The position numbers were made by a program, and so were the translations under genes. The notes under the pieces were generated by a model. The model saw only the letters and a program-made list of their open reading frames with translations. It had not been told where the DNA came from and searched no databases. DNA of 64,000 nucleotides from Kosakonia sp. SMBL-WEM22 (GTDB lineage Bacteria; Pseudomonadota; Gammaproteobacteria; Enterobacterales; Enterobacteriaceae): positions 4,216,001 through 4,280,000 of the forward strand of contig NZ_CP051488.1 of NCBI RefSeq assembly GCF_014490785.1, in the 5' to 3' direction. Shown piece by piece: positions 18,876-27,010 of this stretch. How positions within the stretch are numbered: position 1 is the stretch's first letter; the number at the start of each line of letters is the position of its first letter.

Positions 18876-19793
18876 CTACAAATATATTTCAACGATACAC
18901 AGCACATATCCTGTTAGCATTGCCGCACCCACCACCGCCTCATTTCTTTTTCTGTTTTTTTGATTGGCATTAATCAGAAAAATGAGCAACTGGCTTACGG
19001 CAAAGAAATTAACACCCCCACTCACACCATAAAACCAGAGCGATACCGTGCCGGTTTTGCACAAAATAAGAAAATATTGCACGCAGGCCATTAATATAAG
19101 CAGAGCGATAACCATTAATATCGAAAGGGGGCGACCATATAATTGTGACCAGGTGGTGACCTCTTCCCGCTCCTCATCCGGCCCCTTACATTTACGCGTA
19201 ATTTCAAAACTTAATCCGCATAAAAAAGCGAGCAGCATGAGTAAAATAAGCGGCTGATTAAGCGCCGCCGCAGGCGAGGCCAGAGTCGCCAGCCACCAGA
19301 TAACAAACGGCATAACCAGCGTATGGGAGAGCGCATAGAGGGAGAAGTGTTGCTTAAGCCATTCGGCCACAAAAAACTCTTTCGTCATCAGCGAGGTCCA
19401 GCAGAGCAGTAGCGTCCAGCTCAGCCATATCTGCTGCTGTCCCCCGGCAATCAGAAACATGCCGCCCAGTTGGATCAGCACGCAGAGCGCGCCGAGGAGC
19501 TTCAGATGAGACAGGCTAATAATACCCTGCTGCAGTACCCTCTGCGGGTGGTGAAGGCAGTCATCCGCATAATCTTTATGCTCATCCAGCACGCGCAACA
19601 GCAGAAAAAAGGAGAGCGACAGCAGGCAACCGACAGCCATCTTCACTGGGCTAATACTTTCTCCCGCAGGCATTGCGACTGAATATGATAAAAACCAAAG
19701 AATAAAAAAGAGGGGGGTATTTGCTACAGGAAAACGTTCGTTTACCCATAACATCATTCGACAAAAAAGCGATCCATTTTTAATTGCGGTCAT
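18876..19793 (-). CDS. UbiA-superfamily prenyltransferase-like membrane protein
   Basis: First gene of the seven-gene operon; about 305 residues with eight or nine hydrophobic spans. The first aspartate-rich motif is RVLDEHKDYADD (D70, D74, D78) and the second loop is TRKCKGPDEEREEVTTW around 199-215, both in the positions expected for magnesium-diphosphate binding in UbiA enzymes. These join an allylic diphosphate to an acceptor in the membrane; members include 4-hydroxybenzoate prenyltransferases and the archaeal DGGGP synthase. The D-E-x-K-D-x-x-x-D form differs from the classic NDxxDxxxD of UbiA itself. The start at 19793 follows CAGGGAGT. The stop lies 20 bases before the reductase-kinase gene. 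The acceptor is unknown; a glycerol-phosphate, by analogy with DGGGP synthase, would fit the CarS-like gene at the other end of the operon. Confidence 0.8.
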   Translation of the reverse strand: MTAIKNGSLFCRMMLWVNERFPVANTPLFFILWFLSYSVAMPAGESISPVKMAVGCLLSLSFFLLLRVLDEHKDYADDCLHHPQRVLQQGIISLSHLKLLGALCVLIQLGGMFLIAGGQQQIWLSWTLLLCWTSLMTKEFFVAEWLKQHFSLYALSHTLVMPFVIWWLATLASPAAALNQPLILLMLLAFLCGLSFEITRKCKGPDEEREEVTTWSQLYGRPLSILMVIALLILMACVQYFLILCKTGTVSLWFYGVSGGVNFFAVSQLLIFLINANQKNRKRNEAVVGAAMLTGYVLCIVEIYL

Positions 19794-20071
19794 AGCGACT
19801 CCCTGAAAATAATAATCCGAAAAATAAAAAAACGACATTTTTAATTACGCTACCATCAAGAAAAATCTGTAAACAATAGAAATATCAGCACCGACAAACC
19901 TAATATAAATCCCCACCACAGCCGTTTCATTTAAAAAAAGCGCCTGATGTGATCACTCTCTAATAATATTAATGAGTTATTACTCGTACGTTATATAAGA
20001 CAAAACATTAATATCCTTGTCTTAGTGCTTTTAAGATTAAATTATTAATTTTCGGTGGGTAAAAAAAATAA
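19794..20071. other. AT-rich leader/promoter region of the lipid-type operon
   Basis: About 280 bases upstream of the prenyltransferase gene with no credible reading frame and strikingly more A+T than the flanking genes. It must carry the operon promoter on the minus strand. I could not identify a convincing -35/-10 pair or a known operator. The composition would suit silencing by H-NS (inference). Confidence 0.5.
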
Positions 20072-20099
20072 AAAGGCCATGCCGCAGAGCATGGCCTTT
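20072..20099 (-). terminator. Terminator of the GPH symporter gene
   Basis: On the minus strand an eleven-base-pair stem (AAAGGCCATGC / GCATGGCCTTT) is followed by a long T run, just after the symporter stop at 20113. It isolates the symporter from the operon that begins downstream. Confidence 0.85.
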
Positions 20100-20112
20100 A
20101 TGAGCAGTAGCG

Positions 20113-21657
20113 TTAGCTCAGAGAGGAGGTAGGTGTGGCAGATTTCAAAGCAGGCTGTGGTACATCGTTCCACAACGTGTCATACGCGTGACCGGTGAGA
20201 TCTTCAACGATATGGCGCGCCTGCGGCGTCACACTCTGTTTCAGGCCGCCCGCTTTCAGACGGTCGAGCTCTTCGACAAAGATGCGGTGCGTGCGCTTAT
20301 TGAGATGAAAGGTTAATGCCTGCCACAGCGCCACCAACAGTAAGCCAACGGTGCCAACAAACAGCAGCATCACAATGGTATTGATCGCTTCCTGCGGCTG
20401 CACCTGGCTGCCTTTCACGAATCCCCCGCTTTGCAGCAGCAGCCCCACCGCAAAAGTCGCAATGGCAACCGTGGTTTTACGTGAAAAGGTCATCACTGCG
20501 GCAAACAGCCCTTCGCGACGCTGGCGCGTCACCATTTCGTCAATATCCGGAATAAACGGGAAGACGTTCCACGGCGTGAACTCCAGCACGCAGCGCCCCA
20601 CCTGATAGAGACCGGCGAGGCTCACCAGCAGCAGCACGGTATGCGCGCTCGGGAATTGGTAGACGAGGAAGAAGCCCGCCAGGCAGATCATCATCAAGCT
20701 ATAGGCGAACACATAGAGGCGCGAGGGGCCAAATTTGATGATCGCCACCCCGGCCGCCAGCGTCACCGGCAGGCCAACAATGCTCATTGACAGCAGCGTA
20801 CCCGCCAGCGATGAGGAGACATTCAGGCAGTAAACGCAGAAGAAAACGAACACCGTGTTGTAGACATCTTTCGCGGTAAAGGAGAAGAGGTAGATAGCCA
20901 GATGTTTACGAAAGGCGCGGATCTTAAGCGTGGAGGCATAATCTTTAAATAGCGCGCCAATGCCGGAGAGCTTCTGCGCCATGCTTCGCGTCGGCGCGGC
21001 TTTCTCCATCTCGGCCACCATTTCCGGGGTCAGTTCACGCTCCCAGGTGACGCGCCAGGAGATAAAGACACAGACCATAAAGAGCACGGCGAAGACAATG
21101 CCGTTAATGAGATACGCATCGGCGTTCTTCTCACCCAGCCAGCCAATCAGCAAGCCCGGAATAAAGGTGGCGAGAAAGGTGCCGGAAGCGGAAAGAAACA
21201 TGCGACAGGTCGAGAGCTTGGTGCGGTCGTTAAAATCTTTTGTCATCTCTGATGGCAGCGTCTCCCAGGGGATCAGCACCATCGCAGCGATGATCTCAAA
21301 AGCGAGATAGACGGCGAGATAGAACCAGAAGTTCATGCCGTTGAGCCAGAGCAGGATATAGACCAGCATCAGCGGTGCGCCGATCAACAGAAAGAAGCGG
21401 CGGCGGCCAAACTTTTTACCTAAGGCATTTTTATAGAAGTGGTCGGTAAAGCTGCCCATAAACAGGCTGACGATGGCATCAACGATGCGGGCAATGGCCA
21501 CAATAGAGGCGGCTTCCAGCGGAGAGAGGCCGACGAAGGTGGTGTAGTAGAAGAGCAGCCAGGCACCGATGACGGTAAAGGCCCCGCCGCCCATGATATC
21601 CGTCATGCCATAGCCAATGCTGACAGGAATAGTGACTTTACGCTGTTTACGACTCAT
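20113..21657 (-). CDS. GPH-family (glycoside-pentoside-hexuronide) cation symporter
   Basis: Inner-membrane transporter of about 514 residues with 12 predicted spans. The opening (VSIGYGMTDIMGGGAFTVIG), the DAIVSLFMGSFTDHF loop and the GRRRFFLLIG segment are typical of the MelB/UidB/YicJ group, which brings in sugars with Na+ or H+. The strong GGGAGGGG site favours the second of two adjacent ATGs (21657). Transcribed alone: its own terminator follows, and about 360 bases lie upstream. A pectinesterase lies 6 kb away, and oligogalacturonide importers of pectin-degrading enterobacteria belong to this family, so an oligouronide substrate is an attractive guess. The sequence alone does not settle it. 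The C-terminal 60 residues are hydrophilic and cytosolic. Confidence 0.85.
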   Translation of the reverse strand: MSRKQRKVTIPVSIGYGMTDIMGGGAFTVIGAWLLFYYTTFVGLSPLEAASIVAIARIVDAIVSLFMGSFTDHFYKNALGKKFGRRRFFLLIGAPLMLVYILLWLNGMNFWFYLAVYLAFEIIAAMVLIPWETLPSEMTKDFNDRTKLSTCRMFLSASGTFLATFIPGLLIGWLGEKNADAYLINGIVFAVLFMVCVFISWRVTWERELTPEMVAEMEKAAPTRSMAQKLSGIGALFKDYASTLKIRAFRKHLAIYLFSFTAKDVYNTVFVFFCVYCLNVSSSLAGTLLSMSIVGLPVTLAAGVAIIKFGPSRLYVFAYSLMMICLAGFFLVYQFPSAHTVLLLVSLAGLYQVGRCVLEFTPWNVFPFIPDIDEMVTRQRREGLFAAVMTFSRKTTVAIATFAVGLLLQSGGFVKGSQVQPQEAINTIVMLLFVGTVGLLLVALWQALTFHLNKRTHRIFVEELDRLKAGGLKQSVTPQARHIVEDLTGHAYDTLWNDVPQPALKSATPTSSLS

Positions 21658-22017
21658 CATCCCCTCCCGCATTTTGCTTACTCTTTTTAGTTATCAGAGA
21701 CATAAAAACCCCATTTAAGGATTATCGCGTTGAACGCAGGCCGCTGTTTTGCGCAGCCAATTGATGACGCATGCTTCACAGCATCCACGTTATCTCTGCT
21801 AACGAATTTAAGTCTACTACCATACAAGATAAGGTGAAGAAATTGTGAGCTTCGCCATAACCCGCGCAAAATAACGTGTAAAGGGGATTTAAAAGTAAAA
21901 AAATGCGAGGCAGCGCTGAGTTTATTGCGCCTGATGTGCTTTGCGCTGTATATGGGGCGCGGGTAAAAAAAGCCCCTGCGCGAAGGCAGGGGCAAGGCCA
22001 TGTCCGAGCCGTAAAAT
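21658..22017. other. Intergenic region: symporter promoter side and bud operon terminator
   Basis: About 360 bases between the symporter start and the budC stop. It contains the bud terminator (21966-21993) and the symporter leader. The one long frame here has no coding features. No operator was recognised. Confidence 0.6.
21966..21993 (-). terminator. Terminator of the budABC operon
   Basis: Minus-strand hairpin with a GCCCCTGC / GCAGGGGC stem of eight base pairs followed by seven T, 25 bases after the budC stop. Confidence 0.85.
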
Positions 22018-22788
22018 TTAGTTAAAGACCATACCGCCATCAATCAGCAGAGATTGTCCGGTCATGTAATTTGAATCGGGGCCAGCGAGGTAAGAGACGC
22101 ATGCGGCGACATCTTCTGGCTCTGACAGGCGGCCAAGCGTAATGCGTTTCGCGAACTCTTCGGTGCCGTAACCGATCGGTTTACCCGCCGCCTCAGAGAC
22201 CTGGCGGTCAATCTCGGCCCACATCGGGGTTTTCACAATTCCCGGGCAGAAGCCGTTAACGGTAATGCCCAGCGGGGCCAGATCGCGTGCCGCAGTCTGG
22301 GTTAAGCCGCGTACTGCGAATTTGCTCGAGCTGTAGACCGCCAGCTCCGGGTTACCAACATGACCGGCCTGCGAACAGGCATTGATGATTTTGCCGCCGT
22401 GGTTCTCCGCTTTGAAGGCCTGAATCGCTGCCTGCATGCCCCAAATCACGCCTTTCACGTTGATGTTATAGACCTTATCAATCACCTCTTCGGTGATCGA
22501 CTCAATCGGCGTTGAAGGCGCAACTCCGGCGTTATTGACGATCACATCAAAACCGTTCAGTTTTTTGCGCGTCTCTTCGACGGCAGCAAACACCTGCTCG
22601 CGGTTGGAAACGTCAACGGTGACGGCAATTGCGCTGCCGTTGCTGGCGTTGATCTCCTCGGCCACCGCTTTTGCTGTCTCGCGGTTATAGTCGGCAACGG
22701 CGATGGCAAAACCATCTTTTGCCAGACGCAGAGCGATTGCGCGACCAATACCCTGGCCGGCACCGGTAACAAATGCGACTTTTTTCAT
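22018..22788 (-). CDS. budC: Acetoin reductase / meso-2,3-butanediol dehydrogenase
   Basis: Last step of butanediol fermentation: NADH-dependent reduction of acetoin to 2,3-butanediol, recycling NAD+ in the cytosol. 256 residues, the family length, with the short-chain dehydrogenase nucleotide motif TGAGQGIG at 8-15, the NNAG element near 88-91, a catalytic Ser near 139 and YSSSK near 152-156. Third gene of budABC, 16 bases after budB, with AAGGAG before the ATG. The sequence closely resembles Klebsiella/Enterobacter BudC. A terminator follows. Confidence 0.95.
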   Translation of the reverse strand: MKKVAFVTGAGQGIGRAIALRLAKDGFAIAVADYNRETAKAVAEEINASNGSAIAVTVDVSNREQVFAAVEETRKKLNGFDVIVNNAGVAPSTPIESITEEVIDKVYNINVKGVIWGMQAAIQAFKAENHGGKIINACSQAGHVGNPELAVYSSSKFAVRGLTQTAARDLAPLGITVNGFCPGIVKTPMWAEIDRQVSEAAGKPIGYGTEEFAKRITLGRLSEPEDVAACVSYLAGPDSNYMTGQSLLIDGGMVFN

Positions 22789-22804
22789 AATGACTCCTTA
22801 GTTT

Positions 22805-24484
22805 TTACAGAATCTGGCTAAGATGCAGCTGGCCCATCAGCAGCGGGTTATCGCTGTAGTCGACCGGAATGGCGACCACCGCCGGGCCTTGTGTATCCAT
22901 CGCAGCGCGCAGCGTCGGCTCCAGTGCGGCGGTGCTTTCAACGGCAAACCCTTTCGCACCGAACGATTCGGCATAGGCTTTAAAGTCGACGGGGCCGAAG
23001 TTGACCCCGGAGAGGCGCTGATATTTCTTCTCTTCCTGAATCGCCACCATGTTGTAGGCGTTATCCACCCAGATGATGTGCAGGATGTTGGCACCGAGAC
23101 GCACAGCGGTTTCCAGCTCCATGCTGGATTGTAAAAATCCGCCGTCGCCGGAGACGGAGACCACTTTACGCCCCGGGTTCACCAGCCATGCGCCAATCGC
23201 CCATGGCAGGGCAACGCCCATCGTCTGCTGGCCGTTGGAGATCATCACCTGACGCGCGCGGAAGCTATATAAGTAGCGGGCGATCCAGATATGGAAACTG
23301 CCCATATCCACCGTCAGGGTGACGTCGTTATTCACGATATCCTGCATCGCGCGGACAATGCGCAGCGGGTGAATAGCAAACTGATTGAGCTGCGCGCCTT
23401 TACGGCTGAGCAGTTCACGCTGGTTGCGACGGTCGATCAGGATTTCCGACGCGCGCGGTGAGAGCACCAGCGGTTCGGCAATCTTATGTGCCAGCTTATC
23501 AAGCGTGCTGGCGATATCGCCAATCAGCTCAACGCTCGGCGAGTAGTTGCGCTCTTCATAGGCGGGCAGCACATCAATATGCACCAGCTTGGCATCGCCG
23601 GTGTTCCACATTGCTGGCTCATACTCTACCGGGCTGTAGCCGATACAGATCACCAGGTCCGCCAGGTGCAGCAGCCGGTCACCCGCCTGGTTATTGAACA
23701 GACCTACGCGCCCGGCAAAGCGGGTAAAGTGCTCCTGGTTAACTGCGCCCGCCGCCTGGTAGGTGCTGGTCACCGGAATATGAGTTTTCTCCAGCAGATG
23801 ATGCAGCGCCGGGATGTTCTCTTCCCGGCTGGCCATCAGGCCGAGCAGAAAGATGGGGTTTTTCGCCCCGGCAATCAGCTTCGCCACCTCGTCAATCATC
23901 TTGTCGGGCGCAGAGCCCAACTGTGGTACGGCGTTAGAGGGCAGAATATTGCCGCTGGCCGGCTGGTCAGAGATATCCTGCGGAATGCTGACAAACGCAC
24001 TGCCCGGGCGGCCCTGTTCGGCGGCGCGGAAGGCGTTCGAGACCACTTCAGAGATGGCGTCCGGAGAGGAGATCTCAACGGAATATTTGGTCACTGGCTG
24101 GAACATCGCTACCGTGTCCATGCTCTGGTGCACCAACTTGGCTTTATCGGCACGTTTCACCGCCCCACCCAGCGCCACTACCGGGTCACCTTCGCTGTTG
24201 GCAGTCGCCATACCGGTGATCAGGTTGGAGCAGCCTGGACCCGAGGTCACCAGCGCTACGCCCGCTTTGCCGGTGATACGCCCGACCGCTGCCGCCATAA
24301 ACGCGGCGTTCGCTTCGTGGCGCACCGGAATAAGTTCAATGGAGGAATCGAGAAGAGAATCAAACACTTTATCGATTTTCGCGCCAGGGATGCCGAAGAC
24401 ATGTTTGACCCCCTGCGCTTCCAGTTGCCCCACCACCATGTCGGCACCGTGGGCCCACATCTGGGTATGGCGTTCGTTGCTCAT
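22805..24484 (-). CDS. budB: Acetolactate synthase, catabolic
   Basis: Thiamine-diphosphate enzyme that condenses two pyruvates to alpha-acetolactate and CO2 during fermentation at acid pH. 559 residues, matching catabolic BudB/AlsS, which lack the regulatory small subunit and FAD dependence of the biosynthetic IlvB type. The cofactor motif GDGGFLQSSMELETAVR and the following VDNAYN lie near residues 440-480, and the catalytic glutamate is in PVRHEANAAFMA near residue 54. Start at 24484 with AAAGGAGTAGTG upstream, 20 bases after budA. Central gene of the budABC operon. Confidence 0.96.
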   Translation of the reverse strand: MSNERHTQMWAHGADMVVGQLEAQGVKHVFGIPGAKIDKVFDSLLDSSIELIPVRHEANAAFMAAAVGRITGKAGVALVTSGPGCSNLITGMATANSEGDPVVALGGAVKRADKAKLVHQSMDTVAMFQPVTKYSVEISSPDAISEVVSNAFRAAEQGRPGSAFVSIPQDISDQPASGNILPSNAVPQLGSAPDKMIDEVAKLIAGAKNPIFLLGLMASREENIPALHHLLEKTHIPVTSTYQAAGAVNQEHFTRFAGRVGLFNNQAGDRLLHLADLVICIGYSPVEYEPAMWNTGDAKLVHIDVLPAYEERNYSPSVELIGDIASTLDKLAHKIAEPLVLSPRASEILIDRRNQRELLSRKGAQLNQFAIHPLRIVRAMQDIVNNDVTLTVDMGSFHIWIARYLYSFRARQVMISNGQQTMGVALPWAIGAWLVNPGRKVVSVSGDGGFLQSSMELETAVRLGANILHIIWVDNAYNMVAIQEEKKYQRLSGVNFGPVDFKAYAESFGAKGFAVESTAALEPTLRAAMDTQGPAVVAIPVDYSDNPLLMGQLHLSQIL

Positions 24485-24504
24485 ACACTACTCCTTTACA
24501 TCAC

Positions 24505-25287
24505 TTAGTTCTCAACCGAACGGATGGCGGCGTCCAGGTTATCCGGGTGCAGATCCGCTTTCAGGAAGGCTTCATCGGCCGGGAGATCGATCATCAGTTG
24601 ATGGATTTCACCAAAGGTCAGCGTGCCGTGATCCAGCTGGTAGTCGAGGAGATGACCGCCACCGTGGCGATCGTCGGTAATAAAATGCTCGTGGTAACCT
24701 GCCACATTGATTCCCTGCATATGTTGCGGGGTGCGGAAACCGACCAGCACGCCGTCGCGGCCGTTAAAGCGGAACACCGGCTGATCGTCGAGCACATCGG
24801 TCATGGCGCGATAGGGCGGAGTCTGGCGTGGCACGGTGCGGGTGTGCGCATGGCGGAAATGGCCGTCGATACGCAGGGCGCAAAAGAGGTTGTCGGACGG
24901 AATCTGCTGGTCGATCACCTCATGCAGTGCCTGGCGGCTGATGGGTTCCTCGAACACGTGGCGGTACTGCGGTTTAAACCAGGTCATCACCGCAAAGGGG
25001 GTTTTTTGCTCCGGCTTCGCGGCGCGGGCACTGCCATCGGAACGTAATTGGTACACTTCGCTGTTAAAGGCAATTAATTCGCCATCAAGCTCATTAAATG
25101 TACCCAGACCAAAATCACCATGATTAAGTAGATCCTTAATCGTGGTATTTCCTTCATAAACTCCGCTAAGTAGCGCACTCATTAGCGATGTTTGATATAT
25201 CACGCCGTTTGGCTTGCTTTGAGAAAAAGCACGAATTGTATTTCGTAAATTTCCCTCGCAAGAACAATCAGTTGCGTTAATCATCAT
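24505..25287 (-). CDS. budA: Alpha-acetolactate decarboxylase
   Basis: Converts acetolactate to acetoin. About 260 residues as in Klebsiella BudA; the metal-binding histidines are visible in HFRHAHTRT and GYHEHFI, along with the conserved YQTSLMSALLSGVYEG near the N-terminus. Two adjacent ATGs (25287, 25284) follow GGGGGAAAAG; the frame is open four codons further but without a better site. First gene of budABC. It is transcribed away from budR across a 104-base shared promoter region, where BudR is expected to act in response to acetate (known for Klebsiella; inferred here). Confidence 0.96.
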   Translation of the reverse strand: MMINATDCSCEGNLRNTIRAFSQSKPNGVIYQTSLMSALLSGVYEGNTTIKDLLNHGDFGLGTFNELDGELIAFNSEVYQLRSDGSARAAKPEQKTPFAVMTWFKPQYRHVFEEPISRQALHEVIDQQIPSDNLFCALRIDGHFRHAHTRTVPRQTPPYRAMTDVLDDQPVFRFNGRDGVLVGFRTPQHMQGINVAGYHEHFITDDRHGGGHLLDYQLDHGTLTFGEIHQLMIDLPADEAFLKADLHPDNLDAAIRSVEN

Positions 25288-25330
25288 CTTTTCCCCCACT
25301 GTAGAGACGATTAGAAAAGCTGATTAAATA

Positions 25331-25360
25331 TTGACTCGTTTCAGCGGGGGATTCCAATAT
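25331..25360 (+). promoter_or_regulatory. Candidate budR promoter in the budA-budR divergent region
   Basis: TTGACT at 25331-25336 and CAATAT at 25355-25360 are 18 bases apart on the plus strand, 32 bases before the budR start. The same stretch should hold the BudR sites for budA. A loose TTA-N11-TAA dyad at about 25311-25327 is a candidate, not a demonstrated site. Confidence 0.4.
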
Positions 25361-25391
25361 AGAAAACATGAGGGTTTAAGATGTTTTAGAT

Positions 25392-26264
25392 ATGGAACTT
25401 CGTTATTTACGTTATTTTGTCGCCGTTGCCCAAACGCAACACTTTACGCGGGCAGCCGAAATGCTCGGTATGTCGCAACCGCCATTAAGCCAACAAATCC
25501 GTCGTCTTGAGCAAGAAGTGGGTACCCCGCTGTTCCATCGCCAGACGCGCGGCGTCACGCTCACCGAGGCGGGCGAGGCCTTCTATGAAGATGCCTGCCA
25601 TATCCTTGCGATGAGCGACGCAGCGCTGGAAAAAGCGAAGGGCATCGCTCGCGGGATTAACGGCAAGCTCAACCTTGGCGTGACCAGCTCCAACGCTTTC
25701 CATACCCACTTCTTCTCGGTGCTGCGCCAGTTTCAGCGTGACTACCCGAAGGTGGCGCTCTATCAGAAAGAGGACAATATGGCGACGCTGATCCACGGCC
25801 TGGATGAGGGGTTGATTGACGTCGCCTTCGTGCGCCTGCCGTGTGAAAGCAGCAAAACCTTTAGCCTGAAACTGGTGGACGAAGAGCCGATGCTGATTGC
25901 CCTGCACCGCACCCATCCGCTCTCGGCGAAGGCGGATATCGCGCTCAGCGAATTACAGAACACGCCGCTGATTATCTTTCCGCAAGCGGTATCGCCGGGG
26001 CTGTATGAGCTGATCTACAACGCCTGCCTGCGTGCGGGTGTGGAGATGGATAACGCCCATCAGGCCTCGCAGTTCTCCTCATCTCTGAGCATGGTGGCGG
26101 CCGGGTTTGGCTTCGCCATCATTCCGCAGTCGATGGCCTGCTTTGGGCATCCGATGGTGACGTTTCATTCGGTGGCGGGAAACACCCTGAAAACCGATGT
26201 GGCGCTGGCGTGGCGCAAGTTCGAGCGCTCGCCGGCGGTCAGGCGGTTTATCGATCACTTTTAA
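25392..26264 (+). CDS. budR: LysR-type activator of the butanediol operon
   Basis: 290-residue LysR regulator (AlsR/BudR group). The N-terminal winged helix-turn-helix (MELRYLRYFVAVAQ opening, recognition region SQPPLSQQIRRLEQEVG near 29-45) is followed by a periplasmic-binding-protein-like effector domain. It is divergent from budABC, the arrangement found in Klebsiella and Enterobacter, where it activates the operon and represses itself. The ATG at 25392 starts the standard LysR N-terminus, although no strong ribosome binding site is present. It runs convergently into the yeaR-like operon; a short GC-rich dyad without a T tract (26267-26283) lies between them. Confidence 0.92.
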   Translation: MELRYLRYFVAVAQTQHFTRAAEMLGMSQPPLSQQIRRLEQEVGTPLFHRQTRGVTLTEAGEAFYEDACHILAMSDAALEKAKGIARGINGKLNLGVTSSNAFHTHFFSVLRQFQRDYPKVALYQKEDNMATLIHGLDEGLIDVAFVRLPCESSKTFSLKLVDEEPMLIALHRTHPLSAKADIALSELQNTPLIIFPQAVSPGLYELIYNACLRAGVEMDNAHQASQFSSSLSMVAAGFGFAIIPQSMACFGHPMVTFHSVAGNTLKTDVALAWRKFERSPAVRRFIDHF

Positions 26265-26292
26265 GCGCCCGGGGGAACCGGGCACTAAGCGG

Positions 26293-26649
26293 TTAACGGC
26301 GATGAGTATTGACCACCTGACCGATGCCTTTACCATCAAGCGCGGCATCAGGATCGGCGAAAAAATCGAGGTTGAAGTAAGTGTCATCGGTCAACAGTTC
26401 AACCCGGTGCCAGTACTCCGGCGGGCTGATGCCAAACTGCCCTGCTTCGATCACCACTTCGCATTCCGGGGTGGTGTCATGCTCACTGGCAAAACCGATA
26501 TATTTCACTGCGCCCTGCATCACCGATAGGCGGCCATAGACCCCTTTTTTGGTGTTGTGGTGCGTCAGAAGCGCCTGCGGCACTGTCTCTTTCGTCCAGA
26601 AGGGCGTCGAGCGGGTATGGCGAAAATGGAGTGGAATCAGCTGTGTCAT
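26293..26649 (-). CDS. DUF1971 cupin-like protein, second YeaR paralogue
   Basis: 118-residue protein that aligns by eye with E. coli YeaR along its length (HTRSTPFWTKETVP opening, KGVYGRLSVMQGAVKY, GQFGISPPEYWHRVE). It is a small single-domain beta-barrel protein and no enzyme activity is known. Third gene of the yeaR-yoaG operon, 12 bases after yoaG with GGAGG before the ATG. It differs from the first YeaR copy in the middle and in a C-terminal extension (GKGIGQVVNTHRR), so it is a diverged paralogue rather than a recent duplicate. Related TehB-linked domains suggest stress protection; the role here is unknown. Confidence 0.85.
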   Translation of the reverse strand: MTQLIPLHFRHTRSTPFWTKETVPQALLTHHNTKKGVYGRLSVMQGAVKYIGFASEHDTTPECEVVIEAGQFGISPPEYWHRVELLTDDTYFNLDFFADPDAALDGKGIGQVVNTHRR

Positions 26650-26661
26650 CGTTGCCTCCGT

Positions 26662-27000
26662 TTACCAGCCGCACACATTGGTCTCTTCATCCGACTCGTA
26701 ACCGCGGACGATATTAATCAGATCTTTTACCGCATCGGCGGCAATAAGGGGGTCGGTCAGCTCGCTGAGAGAGGTAAAATCTTTATCGACCGAGACGCCA
26801 TTATTATTATTGGTGACGGTCAGGGTATATTCCCCGCTATTATCGGCAGGAAGATTTAATTTTGAGACCAGTTCAGAAACGGCCTGGTTCGCAATATCAG
26901 GAAGATAGAGCGACATCGGCTTTAAATAAACTTGCTGCTCTGTTTTACCGCTTTCCCGATGGGAAACCGAGAGTGAATAACCTCTATTTTCTGTATCCAT
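26662..27000 (-). CDS. YoaG-like protein with a duplicated DUF1869 domain
   Basis: About 112 residues, roughly twice the 60 of E. coli YoaG. The second half (GEYTLTVTNNNNGVSVD from residue 56, ending DLINIVRGYE and NVCGW) matches YoaG almost throughout. The first half (RGYSLSVSHRESGKTEQQ..., LPDIANQAVSELVSKL) repeats the same strand-strand-helix pattern with weaker identity. This looks like an internal tandem duplication. The ATG at 27000 with GAGGT seven bases upstream is preferred over the one at 27021, which would overlap yeaR by 11 bases. Function unknown; in E. coli yeaR-yoaG responds to nitrate and nitric oxide through NarL and NsrR. Confidence 0.82.
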   Translation of the reverse strand: MDTENRGYSLSVSHRESGKTEQQVYLKPMSLYLPDIANQAVSELVSKLNLPADNSGEYTLTVTNNNNGVSVDKDFTSLSELTDPLIAADAVKDLINIVRGYESDEETNVCGW

Positions 27001-27010
27001 AATTGCTACC

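Noticed and set aside
9840..19793. A phosphonate or classical mevalonate-pathway cluster
   Set aside because: No PEP mutase and no HMG-CoA synthase, mevalonate kinase of the GHMP type or decarboxylase is present; the PEP-synthase-like protein lacks a PEP barrel.
21687..22043. Open frame of 118 codons between the symporter and budC
   Set aside because: It overlaps the bud terminator, has no ribosome binding site and no recognisable protein features.
23486..24680. Two long open frames antisense to budB (340 and 288 codons)
   Set aside because: budB is certain from its ThDP motifs; both frames are shadows created by high-GC third positions.
26267..26283. GC-rich dyad GCCCGG/CCGGGC between budR and the yeaR operon as a terminator
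   Set aside because: The stem is only six base pairs and no T tract follows on either strand, so it was not listed.
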